From the NCBI RefSeq assembly GCF_009557615.1, contig NZ_CP045652.1, positions 2,914,001 through 2,978,000 on the forward strand: DNA of 64,000 bases, in the 5' to 3' direction. The position numbers and the translations under genes were made by a program. Within the stretch, counting starts at the first letter, position 1. Each line of letters begins with the position of its first letter. The notes beneath the pieces were generated by a model. That model was not told where the DNA came from. It was given only the letters and a program-made list of their open reading frames with translations, and searched no databases. This document shows, one piece after another, positions 21,001-28,392 of this stretch. This stretch comes from Sphingobacteruim zhuxiongii (GTDB lineage: Bacteria; Bacteroidota; Bacteroidia; Sphingobacteriales; Sphingobacteriaceae).

Positions 21001-21600
21001 TACAGAAAGTTTTGGAGTATAAACTAAGTTAACGTAACGATAAAGTCCTCCAAATAGTGTAAAATCAGACAAATCCGAAGGAATCATTTCTAGATCTCTA
21101 CTATTATCTGTTCTTATTAAAACGGGCACTTTTCCTTTAAATCGCTTAGCGTCAGGCGATGCTTTAAACTTAGCAACCGCATCAGTAATATCTGCATACC
21201 ATTCGTCATAGCCACCGACATGCTCCTGGACCAATTGATCAAAGACATAAACTTTTGTTTTCTGTCCAGATCCCTCGAAATGTAATAGCATACGTCCGTC
21301 TGCATAAGGATTTTCTAAATAAAGTTGCGTACGATACCAAGCCGGACCCTGATAATAATTCTCATGAGGATTTACCGCATCGCTAGCATTATAAGTATGA
21401 GGGAGCTGCACTTTGGACCAAATAGGAACCGATTCTGGAGCTCCATTCGGAACGGGGCGAATCCCTTCCCAAATGCCACCAAGATCAGATCTTAAAAACT
21501 CCCAATCATTAATCAGTCGTTGGCTAGTCTGAGCCTGTAAACTCCCAATGAAGGATAGTCCAAGAAGTAGGAAAATCGTGTGATAAATTTTTCTCAGCAT
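18025..21600 (-). CDS. GH2 glycoside hydrolase fused to an alginate-lyase-like domain
   Basis: The 1191-aa protein carries a signal peptide (1-23, ending SLQAQ). Its GH2 part comprises the sugar-binding jelly roll (about 35-205), the Ig-like domain (about 210-310) and the TIM barrel (about 315-620). The acid/base Glu is in GLGNEND (about 425) and the nucleophile Glu in HVEWGG (about 511). Ig-like C-terminal GH2 domains reach about 830. From about 860 an alpha/alpha-toroid domain of the PF05426 alginate-lyase type begins (DYWWPNPANPDGPYIRKDG). It has the catalytic NNH triplet near 1023 and a Tyr in KPYGYSL near 1079, as in PL5/PL38-like lyases. GH2 enzymes of this shape are beta-galactosidases or beta-glucuronidases. 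The combination suggests attack on a uronic-acid-containing glycan in the periplasm. The exact specificity of both halves is unknown. Confidence 0.9.
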   Translation of the reverse strand: MLRKIYHTIFLLLGLSFIGSLQAQTSQRLINDWEFLRSDLGGIWEGIRPVPNGAPESVPIWSKVQLPHTYNASDAVNPHENYYQGPAWYRTQLYLENPYADGRMLLHFEGSGQKTKVYVFDQLVQEHVGGYDEWYADITDAVAKFKASPDAKRFKGKVPVLIRTDNSRDLEMIPSDLSDFTLFGGLYRYVNLVYTPKLSVQHVFSDIALQPNLKGATVALKGRLFNPAKLTEATLQTKIYDPRGKQILIKQQTISIAADGNFSLASFQVAKPMLWSPDQPNLYRVELAAIAGKDTAVLKQQIGFRSFEFVASGPFKLNGERLLLRGTHRHEDHAAVGQAMTEAQIWDEMRLMKDMGVNFIRLGHYQQSRIVLEACDQLGILVWEEIPWCRGGLGGPVYKEQARRMLTNMIEQHYNHPSIIIWGLGNENDWPGDFNEFDQQKIRAFMSELHQLSHKLDDSRKTAIRRCDFCKDIVDVYSPSIWAGWYRGVYTDYKTASKTEFDRVNHFLHVEWGGDSHARRHSETPDEGLSEVMRSTSADERAGDASLFGGPARVSKDGDWSESYIVNLIDWHLKEQETMPWLTGTAYWPFKDFTTPVRPENPVPYMNQKGVVERNLNKKESFYVFQSYWTEEPMVRIYGHSWPTRWGEEGQERMVKVYSNVEEVELFHNGISLGKKKRNSQDFPAAGLRWMVKFKKGENNFKAIAKKGKLQIEDQITQHYQTEKWGKSASISLAAIETKGDTVLLEAKFLDAKGIPVLDSREYLEFASAGDGFLIIDQGTSDGSSRLQAYNGRALIRFVRTGKNGVVSVKGDQIGSTVLPIEGNTVNVKDQVIERLKTQVIQDAEKALKAPIKTISSITSERSLGTKNDFYSEGDYWWPNPANPDGPYIRKDGMSNPENFVAHRELLMGFGDIVSDLVSGWLLTKDHRYAKQAIAHAKAWFMDKNTHMNPSMNYAQAIKGVASGRGIGLIDGIHLIEVARSMEHLKTAGELNATEQQAINEWFASYLQWMNTHPYGLEEKATKNNHASCWLLQAAAFARYTENQAILDSCVHRFQEVILPNQMADNGSFPLELARTKPYGYSLFNLDIFAGITRILQKHSPNIARLTADGKNLEKGIDFMYPYIVDKAKWSYPQDVMYWDNWPIAHSFLLFGAQDYQREDLLAAWMKLPLNYSELEVRRNSPMRHPLLWIL

Positions 21601-21728
21601 AATATAACGGTTCTAAATCAGTTGTCCGAAGATGCTAGGAAATTAACTATAAGGGGTGTTGATATTGATTAAAGAGGGGGATTATTTGTTCAATATTGCC
21701 TGAATGGCGAGAAATACAGATTTTATTT
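21601..21728. promoter_or_regulatory. Leader of the GH2-lyase gene
   Basis: This 128-bp region must contain the GH2-lyase promoter. Two G-rich stretches, AGGGGTG near 21652 and GAGGGGGATT near 21674, are spaced by about 23 bp and faintly resemble the GGGGTAG repeats before susC2. The likeness is too weak to call a shared operator. No exact TAnnTTTG was found. Confidence 0.25.
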
Positions 21729-21758
21729 AAAAAAAGAGCCGTTCGAATGAACGGCTCT
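21729..21758 (-). terminator. Intrinsic terminator after the DUF808 gene
   Basis: A perfect 10-bp stem, AGAGCCGTTC (21735-21744) with GAACGGCTCT (21749-21758), and a 4-nt loop are followed on the minus strand by seven T residues. It separates the DUF808 gene from the GH2-lyase gene. Confidence 0.9.
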
Positions 21759-21804
21759 AAATACGATATAAACTTCCTATTCAATTAGGAACGAACGTTT
21801 AATT

Positions 21805-22683
21805 TTAATGTGCTGCTGTTGTTTTTTTCTTCCCGAACAAGCTTTTCCCAATTGATACCAGCGCAAGTGCTAATAAACCACCTACAATTGCTGCCGCAAA
21901 GTTTTTTATAATCACAGGAACAGAAGGTAGAATATGATGTAAGTAATCAATATTATGAACGAAGATATCACCCGAAACCATAAGCAAAGCTATCGTTCCT
22001 ATCACACCTAGTGATTTAATTATAATTGGCAATAATTTCACTAGCAGATGTCCAATCTTAGCAGCAATACCCTTATCGTTTGTTTTTTTGATTAAAGAAT
22101 AGCCCATGTCATCCATACGTACAATCAAAGCAACAATACCATATACGCCAACTGTCGCTAATATGGCAACGACTGAAACCGTTAATATCTGAACCGGTAA
22201 AGATTGATCCAGAACCGTACCTAGAGCGATAATCACGATCTCGACAGACAAAATAAAATCGGTAGTAATAGCCGATTTAATCTTTGCATTCTCTGCAATC
22301 TCCCCCTGATCTATATCTTTTTGAATAACTTCACGCCCTTCCTTTTCACGATGAAAGAAGTAATGAATAATCTTTTCTACGCCTTCAAATGCAAGATAGA
22401 AACCACCTAAAATCAATATGTATTTAATCGCAATCGGAAAAAATGCGTTAAGGAGTAACGCAATGGGCACAATAATAAGCTTATTGACAAATGAACCTTT
22501 CGTAATTGCCCATAATACCGGTATTTCTCGACTCGCTAGAAAACCTGTTGCTTTTTCAGCGTTTACCGCTAAATCGTCTCCTAATATACCCGCTGTCTTA
22601 CTTGTTGCTAATTTGCTGGCTACCGCCACGTCGTCCATTAATGCCGCAATATCGTCCAATACCGCAAATATCCCTGATGCCAT
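21805..22683 (-). CDS. DUF808 family inner-membrane protein (YedI-like)
   Basis: The 292-aa protein begins MASGIFAVLDDIAALMDDVAVASKLATSKTAG (given in part), a signature of the DUF808/YedI family. It continues with the conserved GDDLAVNAEKATGF segment and several long hydrophobic helices, then a short basic tail (GKKKTTAAH). Length matches the family. The function of YedI proteins is not established; they are integral inner-membrane proteins. Nothing links it to glycan use, and its own terminator at 21729-21758 suggests an independent housekeeping gene lying between two PUL transcription units. It starts 73 bp after the preceding gene's stop, so read-through from PUL3 is possible. Confidence 0.92.
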   Translation of the reverse strand: MASGIFAVLDDIAALMDDVAVASKLATSKTAGILGDDLAVNAEKATGFLASREIPVLWAITKGSFVNKLIIVPIALLLNAFFPIAIKYILILGGFYLAFEGVEKIIHYFFHREKEGREVIQKDIDQGEIAENAKIKSAITTDFILSVEIVIIALGTVLDQSLPVQILTVSVVAILATVGVYGIVALIVRMDDMGYSLIKKTNDKGIAAKIGHLLVKLLPIIIKSLGVIGTIALLMVSGDIFVHNIDYLHHILPSVPVIIKNFAAAIVGGLLALALVSIGKSLFGKKKTTAAH

Positions 22684-22756
22684 AGTTCTGTTTTGTCTTT
22701 TACGTCTCTAAAATAAAACTATTTAAGAAAAATAAGATGAAAAATATCATCAGCAA

Positions 22757-23617
22757 TTAAATCCTGTAGGCCGGCGCGTCAAAATATTTGCTTTTCTTGA
22801 TATATGCAGTTCGACGATCTTGAGAAAAAATCCAATTAAAACGGCGTAATAAGTCTGCACCAAAATATCCAACACGCTGCATTTTTATCTCGCCAATAAA
22901 AACGCCCGCCGACATATTAACCATTGATATATCATTTAGATGAAATTCCGAAAGGATTCCTTGTTTGGTTATCATAGTCTGTCCTGCACTATTCATCAAT
23001 TTCTTCTCCGCATAGACTTCAATATTCTTGTCCATCTGATGCTCATCAGCAAAACGATTTGAAAAAAGCAAGCCTCCGGCGTAACCCGATTGCAGCAGAA
23101 ATTGATCTTGCATATTGACATGATTGATCTGCAAATCTAAAGTCAGAAATAACTGTCCATTTCGTACGTTTAATGGGATAGCTTGATATGTAGAAGTATC
23201 AGGGAGTTCTAAATGTGTTTTCAAAAGCTGTTGATCATAATCTATTTCAAAAACTTGTCCCTGAAATAAATCCAATCCAATTTTACCTTCTGCCGTTGGC
23301 CCTGTATGTTCATTATTAAAAACGATCATACTGTCTAAATGAATTTCCCCAATTTGAATCCGATTATTCACACTGACTCCCTCCGGAAATACAGAATGAT
23401 CAAATATCAAGTCTTGAGCTTTAGTACCTCGATCCGGAGAAAGCGATGCTTCATTCATAGCAATTTGAAACATCAATGCTAATGTATCTTTCTCATTTAA
23501 AACGCCGGTTACCAATATATTATTCGCCCCATTTAACTTAAATGGAACAACTTGTTGCGCATTTACCTGTGTGCAAAGTATAGCGAAAATAAAATTGCAA
23601 AAAATCCCTCTAAGCAT
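22757..23617 (-). CDS. Retropepsin-like secreted protein with degenerate active site
   Basis: From the ATG at 23615-23617 (preferred because a signal peptide MLRGIFCNFIFAILCTQVNA then starts the protein) it has 286 aa. It shows two beta-rich lobes with the outline of clan-AA aspartic proteases. The C-terminal FGADLLRRFNWIFSQDRRTAYI resembles the closing segment of bacterial retropepsin-like proteins. The two catalytic D-T/S-G motifs seem lost: MNEAS in lobe one and LLQSGYAGG in lobe two. It is the last gene of PUL3, after two sulfatases. A binding or structural role is more likely than proteolysis, but this is inference; the family call is moderate. Confidence 0.6.
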   Translation of the reverse strand: MLRGIFCNFIFAILCTQVNAQQVVPFKLNGANNILVTGVLNEKDTLALMFQIAMNEASLSPDRGTKAQDLIFDHSVFPEGVSVNNRIQIGEIHLDSMIVFNNEHTGPTAEGKIGLDLFQGQVFEIDYDQQLLKTHLELPDTSTYQAIPLNVRNGQLFLTLDLQINHVNMQDQFLLQSGYAGGLLFSNRFADEHQMDKNIEVYAEKKLMNSAGQTMITKQGILSEFHLNDISMVNMSAGVFIGEIKMQRVGYFGADLLRRFNWIFSQDRRTAYIKKSKYFDAPAYRI

Positions 23618-23679
23618 ATTGTTAAAATAAAAGCTTAAGATAGGGATTATCTGCATTAGTTGTTTATTTGTTTCGATGC

Positions 23680-25305
23680 TTAGAAGCGAAAGGCTGGCGC
23701 TTCAATTTCTTGTATTTTACTTTTACGAAATTCCTTCATCATAGCAGGCTCTTTATCCTCTAATTCTGCAAAATCAACAACTGAATTTTGCTTGGCCCAT
23801 TTAAAATAAGCCTGCGACAGCTGTGAAACAACTTGATGATTATGCGCAGCAACATCCTTTGTTTCCGTTGGGTCCGCTTCTAGATTATACAGCTCCCACT
23901 TATAAGATGGCCAAGTGGATACCAGCTTCCATTTACCTATTCGAGCAGCTCTATTTCCTGCCCTTTCCCAAAATAGCCCCTCTTCCCGATCCACGTGCTG
24001 ATCATTGCTGGTCAGCAAAGGCAATAAACTTTTACCAGCTAAGGCATTCGTTTTCGTATCCTTAAAAGATGCAGGGTAAGTTGCCTTAGCTAACTCATAG
24101 AAAGTTGGCGCTAAATCTATAATATGGCCAGTACCTTGTTTAATACCTCCTTGTTGAATTTGTTTTGGAAACCAAGCAATAAATGGACTGTTAATTCCCC
24201 CTTCGTAAGTATAGTCTTTAAAGGCTTTAAAAGGGGTGTTACTAGCGTACGACCAGTTTTTACTCTGTGATTCATAGGATCCAACCGTACCAACGGATCC
24301 GTAGTTTTTAGAAGCGCCATGATGCCACTTTACTAAATCTTCAGCAGGCGCGCCATTATCGGAAAGAAAAACAATCAACGTATTATCCAGCTGTCCATTT
24401 TTCTCTAAGTGAGTTAACAACTCGCCGATACTCTGATCAAGACGATATACCATTGCAGCGAATACCTCCATCTTTTTTGCCCATAGCGCACGTTGATCAA
24501 ACGAAAGCTTATCCCAAGCATATTGATCAGCATCTACGGTTGACGGGATTAAATCAGCCGGTATAACACCGATTTCCTTTTGTTTTTTTAATCGCTCTTC
24601 ACGAATTGCAGTCCAGCCCTTGTCATATCTCCCTTTAAAACGTGCGATATCTTCCTTTGGAGCGACTAACGGCCAGTGTGGAGCCGTGTGTGCTAGATAT
24701 AAAAAGAATGGATCCTTCTTGCTCTTAATACTGTCCAAGAACCCAATTGCATTCCGCGTAATAAGGTTCGTTGAAAAGGTCTCTTGCGTAGGATACCCTT
24801 CAGCGTCAGTTTTTGCTGTCTTTAAACCAGGTGCTCCTGAATTCGCATTCTTATCGTCCCTAGGGTAAACGTAGTCAAATCCCCTTTGCCAGGGATAACT
24901 TTGTCCATTCCCGGAAACATGCCACTTTCCAGAAGTCAGCGTGATATATCCACTTTCCTTCAGTACTTCGGCAATCGTTAAAGATTCCTTATTTAAATAT
25001 CCTTGATAAGCAGGTAGACCTAGGTCGTTTGAAAAGTAGCCAACGCCGGCCTTGTGCTGGTACTGCCCTGTCAATAATGAAGCTCTCGTAGGAGCACAGA
25101 TTGAATTGTTGTAAAACTCCCGGAGTCTAAGCCCTTCCTTCGCTAGACGATCCAGATTAGGGGTTTCAATTTCTGACCCGTATGCCCCGAGATCAGAATA
25201 ACCCAGGTCATCTGCTAAAATCAAGATTATATTAGGTCGCTGTTCTTGTGCTTTCACAAAATGAATACTCGCAGCGGTAATTAGGTATATTAATATCTTT
25301 TTCAT
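23680..25305 (-). CDS. Arylsulfatase, formylglycine type (S1), first copy
   Basis: The 541-aa protein has a signal peptide (1-19, ending VKAQ) and the sulfatase alkaline-phosphatase fold. Metal ligands appear in ILADDLGYSD (about 29-38). The maturation motif CAPTR starts at C70, which anSME-type enzymes convert to formylglycine. TSGKWHVSG (about 130) and FLSDNGAP (about 310-320) supply further metal and sulfate-binding residues. It should remove sulfate esters from a sugar in the periplasm. It is directly followed by the retropepsin-like gene and preceded by a closely related sulfatase, 13 bp away. Without a subfamily search I cannot say which sulfate position it acts on. No maturase is encoded in this window. 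Confidence 0.95.
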   Translation of the reverse strand: MKKILIYLITAASIHFVKAQEQRPNIILILADDLGYSDLGAYGSEIETPNLDRLAKEGLRLREFYNNSICAPTRASLLTGQYQHKAGVGYFSNDLGLPAYQGYLNKESLTIAEVLKESGYITLTSGKWHVSGNGQSYPWQRGFDYVYPRDDKNANSGAPGLKTAKTDAEGYPTQETFSTNLITRNAIGFLDSIKSKKDPFFLYLAHTAPHWPLVAPKEDIARFKGRYDKGWTAIREERLKKQKEIGVIPADLIPSTVDADQYAWDKLSFDQRALWAKKMEVFAAMVYRLDQSIGELLTHLEKNGQLDNTLIVFLSDNGAPAEDLVKWHHGASKNYGSVGTVGSYESQSKNWSYASNTPFKAFKDYTYEGGINSPFIAWFPKQIQQGGIKQGTGHIIDLAPTFYELAKATYPASFKDTKTNALAGKSLLPLLTSNDQHVDREEGLFWERAGNRAARIGKWKLVSTWPSYKWELYNLEADPTETKDVAAHNHQVVSQLSQAYFKWAKQNSVVDFAELEDKEPAMMKEFRKSKIQEIEAPAFRF

Positions 25306-25318
25306 GTGTTTTCCTTCT

Positions 25319-26911
25319 TTAACGAATGATACGTTGTTGTTGAATCTTGCGGTAGTCGATCACTGCATTCTCCTTTGCCCAATCGCCATAATAACCAGCC
25401 AACTCCTTCACAATTTCCGGGTGTTTTGAAGCTAAATCAATGTTTTCAGCACGATCTTCATCGATGTTATAAAGTTCCCAAACGTTCCCTTTGCGAAAAA
25501 TGGAAACCAACTTCCATTGTCCATACCGCACCGCACGGTTACCTGCGCGCTCCCAACATAAAGGTTTGTCGCGTTCGACTTGAACTTGATCTGAGTTTAA
25601 CAGGGATCTTAAACTTTTACCGGGCAGTTGATTTGTCTCTACCTCTGCGAAGGATGTCGGATACTTCGCCTCTGCGAAATCATACAGCGTTGGCGCAATA
25701 TCAATTAAATGACCCGTTCCGCGCTTAATGCGATTTGCCTTGACTTCTTTAGGGTACCATACGATAAATGGAGCAGAAATACCACCCTCATAAGGATTAT
25801 CCTTATAGCTGCGAAGCGGTGAATTTCCTGTTTGCGACCAATTACTATTTTGTACATCGTAAGAACCTGCCGAACCTACAGTACCACTTGTTCGTGATGT
25901 GTAAATTCGATTCCTTTCGCCCCCCTGTGCCCCATTGTCCGATAAGAAAATAATAATGGTGTTTTTATCCTTTTTTAACTCCTTCAGTGTTTTCTGAATG
26001 CGACCAATATTTTGATCTACACGATCAATCATTCCAGCAAAAACCTGCTGGCGTCTCTTCCAATATTGTTGCTCATCATAAGTCAATCTATTCCAGGCCT
26101 GTATACTGCTATCGCGTTGCGTGATGGCCTGCCCTTTTGGAAAAACACCTTTCGCTTGCGCTTGCTCAAAACGTTTTATACGCAAGCTATCCCAGCCTAA
26201 TGAATATGCGTCTTTATATTTCTGCGTTTCTTCCTCCGGCACTTGAAGCGGCCAGTGTGGAGCATTATACGCTAGGTATAAAAAGAATGGTTTATTATCT
26301 TTCTGCTGTTCTTTTAAGAATCCAATAGCCTGTTCTGTAATTTCATCTGTTAAATATTTATCCTTCGTTAAATAGAAGGGTTCATTATTTTTATACAAGC
26401 TTACCGTTGCACTGTCCGGGTTATTGATCTCATAGAAATTGGATGCTCCTCCAACAAAGTTGAAAGATCGTTCAAAACCACGTTGAGCGGGCCATTGATC
26501 GAAATCGTCACCCACATGCCACTTTCCAGAAATGATCGTTGAATAGCCTGAGTTTTTCAAAACCTCCGCCAGAGTAAGTGACTCTTTATTTAAAAATCCT
26601 TGGTAGGCAGGCAAACCTAAGTTCACATTGAAATAGCCTATTCCTGCTTTGTGCGAATATTGTCCCGTCAATAAGGAAGCACGAGTTGGCGCACAAATGG
26701 AGTTATTATAAAACTCCTGAAACTTAGTCCCTTCTTTGGCGAGCTGATTGATATGCTTGGTTTGCAACTCGTCTCCGCCATAAGGTGCTATATCTGAAAA
26801 CCCTAAATCATCGACTAGAATAAGGACGATATTCGGTCTCTTTTCTTGAGCAAATACTGAAAGTGACAGTAAGAGCAAGAGGGCATTTATAGTAATACTT
26901 TTTCTTTTCAT
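25319..26911 (-). CDS. Arylsulfatase, formylglycine type (S1), second copy
   Basis: The 530-aa protein starts with a signal peptide (1-22, ending VFAQ). It carries ILVDDLGFSD, the CAPTR maturation motif at C73, ISGKWHVGD and FLSDNGAQGG, all of which indicate an intact S1 sulfatase. It is a clear paralogue of the neighbouring sulfatase: the N-terminal 130 residues and the C-terminal CWERAGNRA.R.GQWKLVS region are close to identical in pattern. The middle segments differ, so substrates may differ. It follows susD3 by 5 bp in the PUL3 operon. Confidence 0.95.
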   Translation of the reverse strand: MKRKSITINALLLLLSLSVFAQEKRPNIVLILVDDLGFSDIAPYGGDELQTKHINQLAKEGTKFQEFYNNSICAPTRASLLTGQYSHKAGIGYFNVNLGLPAYQGFLNKESLTLAEVLKNSGYSTIISGKWHVGDDFDQWPAQRGFERSFNFVGGASNFYEINNPDSATVSLYKNNEPFYLTKDKYLTDEITEQAIGFLKEQQKDNKPFFLYLAYNAPHWPLQVPEEETQKYKDAYSLGWDSLRIKRFEQAQAKGVFPKGQAITQRDSSIQAWNRLTYDEQQYWKRRQQVFAGMIDRVDQNIGRIQKTLKELKKDKNTIIIFLSDNGAQGGERNRIYTSRTSGTVGSAGSYDVQNSNWSQTGNSPLRSYKDNPYEGGISAPFIVWYPKEVKANRIKRGTGHLIDIAPTLYDFAEAKYPTSFAEVETNQLPGKSLRSLLNSDQVQVERDKPLCWERAGNRAVRYGQWKLVSIFRKGNVWELYNIDEDRAENIDLASKHPEIVKELAGYYGDWAKENAVIDYRKIQQQRIIR

Positions 26912-26916
26912 ATTGA

Positions 26917-28383
26917 TTAATGATTAATCCAGTCTGGATGCTGTTTCAAATTGGGGTTCAAATTCAACTCACGCTGAGGCGTAGGAAAGTGTAAGTGACG
27001 AGCGGCAGCATTCGACTTTCCAGCGGCCTTTAGCTTCGCGATGTAGTAATCTGCGCCTCTGCGGACTAAGTCAAACCAGCGTTGATATTCATAAACAAGT
27101 TCCTTTCGTCTCTCCTCAAATACTGCATCGCGGAATGACTCTTTCGAAAGATTCCCTGTCAGTAAAGTGGCATTTGCTCTTTTGCGAACCGTATTTAAGG
27201 CATTTTGCGCCGCAACACTTGGCCCTGCGATTTCATTCTCTGCTTCTGCAAAAATTAATAGAACCTCCGCATAACGTATAATCGGCGTATTCTTAGAAGA
27301 TTGGCTTTGATTTCCAACGACAGACTCATCGTAATACTTGTTGAATTGCGGTGTTGAGAGGTTATAGAATTTTCCGTCGACTGGCGAAATTTTACCTAAG
27401 GTAAAGGTCACAGGAAGGCGTGTATCTGCATTTTCATAGGATGCATACAAACCGCCCTGCACATGTAAAGCATCCGCATAATCTCCATTGATACCTGGTA
27501 TATCAGCAGGTGCCGATCGGCCGGCAAGGGAGTTCCCTTGATAACCAGAATTGCCTTTAAACTGCGCTGAGAAAATATGCTCTTTACCATTCTTTTTCTC
27601 CACATCAAAAACATCAGCGAATTCTTCAAATAAGCTATAACCTTCTTGTGTTATAACTTCATCCGCTTTTGCACGTGCGTTGGCGTAATCTTTTTGCGTT
27701 AAATACACTTTAGCTAATAAACTTTTCGCAGCCCCAGAAGTCGCTCTGCCCTTATCCTTATCCGCATAAGTCTTATAGTTTGGTAAGGCCTCTGCTTCCA
27801 GTAAATCTTTAATAATTTGCGCGTAAACTTGCTCTTCCGATGACTTGGAAACGTAAAGCTCATCTTTGCTCAAACTATTAATAGGAACCAACTGTAGCGG
27901 TACTCCACCAAACCAACGAACCAAATTAAAATAGTGAAGTGCGCGAAGGAACTTCGCTTCTAAAATCAATCGCTTTTGAATGTTAGCATCAATCTTAGCC
28001 GCAGCTATTTTCTCGATGGCTAGGATATTCAAATTTGATGCATTAATTGCATCATAACTCTGCTTCCATAATTGCTCCATCCGATCATTCGATGGATCGT
28101 GTGTTAGATTGCTAATCGCACGAACGTGAGCATTTCGAGCCCTCGGGCCCGCTTCGTAATCATCCGTTGCCATTTCAACGCCAATTTGAAATAATCCATT
28201 GTATAAGGATTGTCCCGATTCGTAAAGCTTTCTGTAAGTTCCTGTCAGTCCTGCGATTGCTTGCGCTTCATCGAGGTAGAATTGCTCATTAACCAATATA
28301 GCAGTAGGTTCTTCATTTAATTTCGAGCAAGAGCCTGTGAAAAGAGCAATAATAATGAATATGGATAGATATCTTTTTTTCAT
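26917..28383 (-). CDS. SusD/RagB-family glycan-binding lipoprotein (PUL3)
   Basis: The 488-aa protein begins with a lipoprotein signal with cysteine in FTGSCSKLNEEP (C19). The SusD N-terminal segment (FYLDEAQAIAGLTGTYRKLYESG) follows. C-terminal hallmarks are IIRYAEVLLIFAEAENE and FEERRKELVYEYQRWFDLVRRG, with a final NPNLKQHPDWINH. It lies between susC3 (9 bp) and the sulfatases (5 bp), so it is within one operon. Its ligand is presumably a sulfated oligosaccharide, judged by its neighbours. Confidence 0.96.
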   Translation of the reverse strand: MKKRYLSIFIIIALFTGSCSKLNEEPTAILVNEQFYLDEAQAIAGLTGTYRKLYESGQSLYNGLFQIGVEMATDDYEAGPRARNAHVRAISNLTHDPSNDRMEQLWKQSYDAINASNLNILAIEKIAAAKIDANIQKRLILEAKFLRALHYFNLVRWFGGVPLQLVPINSLSKDELYVSKSSEEQVYAQIIKDLLEAEALPNYKTYADKDKGRATSGAAKSLLAKVYLTQKDYANARAKADEVITQEGYSLFEEFADVFDVEKKNGKEHIFSAQFKGNSGYQGNSLAGRSAPADIPGINGDYADALHVQGGLYASYENADTRLPVTFTLGKISPVDGKFYNLSTPQFNKYYDESVVGNQSQSSKNTPIIRYAEVLLIFAEAENEIAGPSVAAQNALNTVRKRANATLLTGNLSKESFRDAVFEERRKELVYEYQRWFDLVRRGADYYIAKLKAAGKSNAAARHLHFPTPQRELNLNPNLKQHPDWINH

Positions 28384-28392
28384 GTTAATCGA

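Noticed and set aside
21805..22683. DUF808 gene as part of the glycan-use system
   Set aside because: It has its own terminator and belongs to a widespread family with no known link to PULs; its place is probably incidental.
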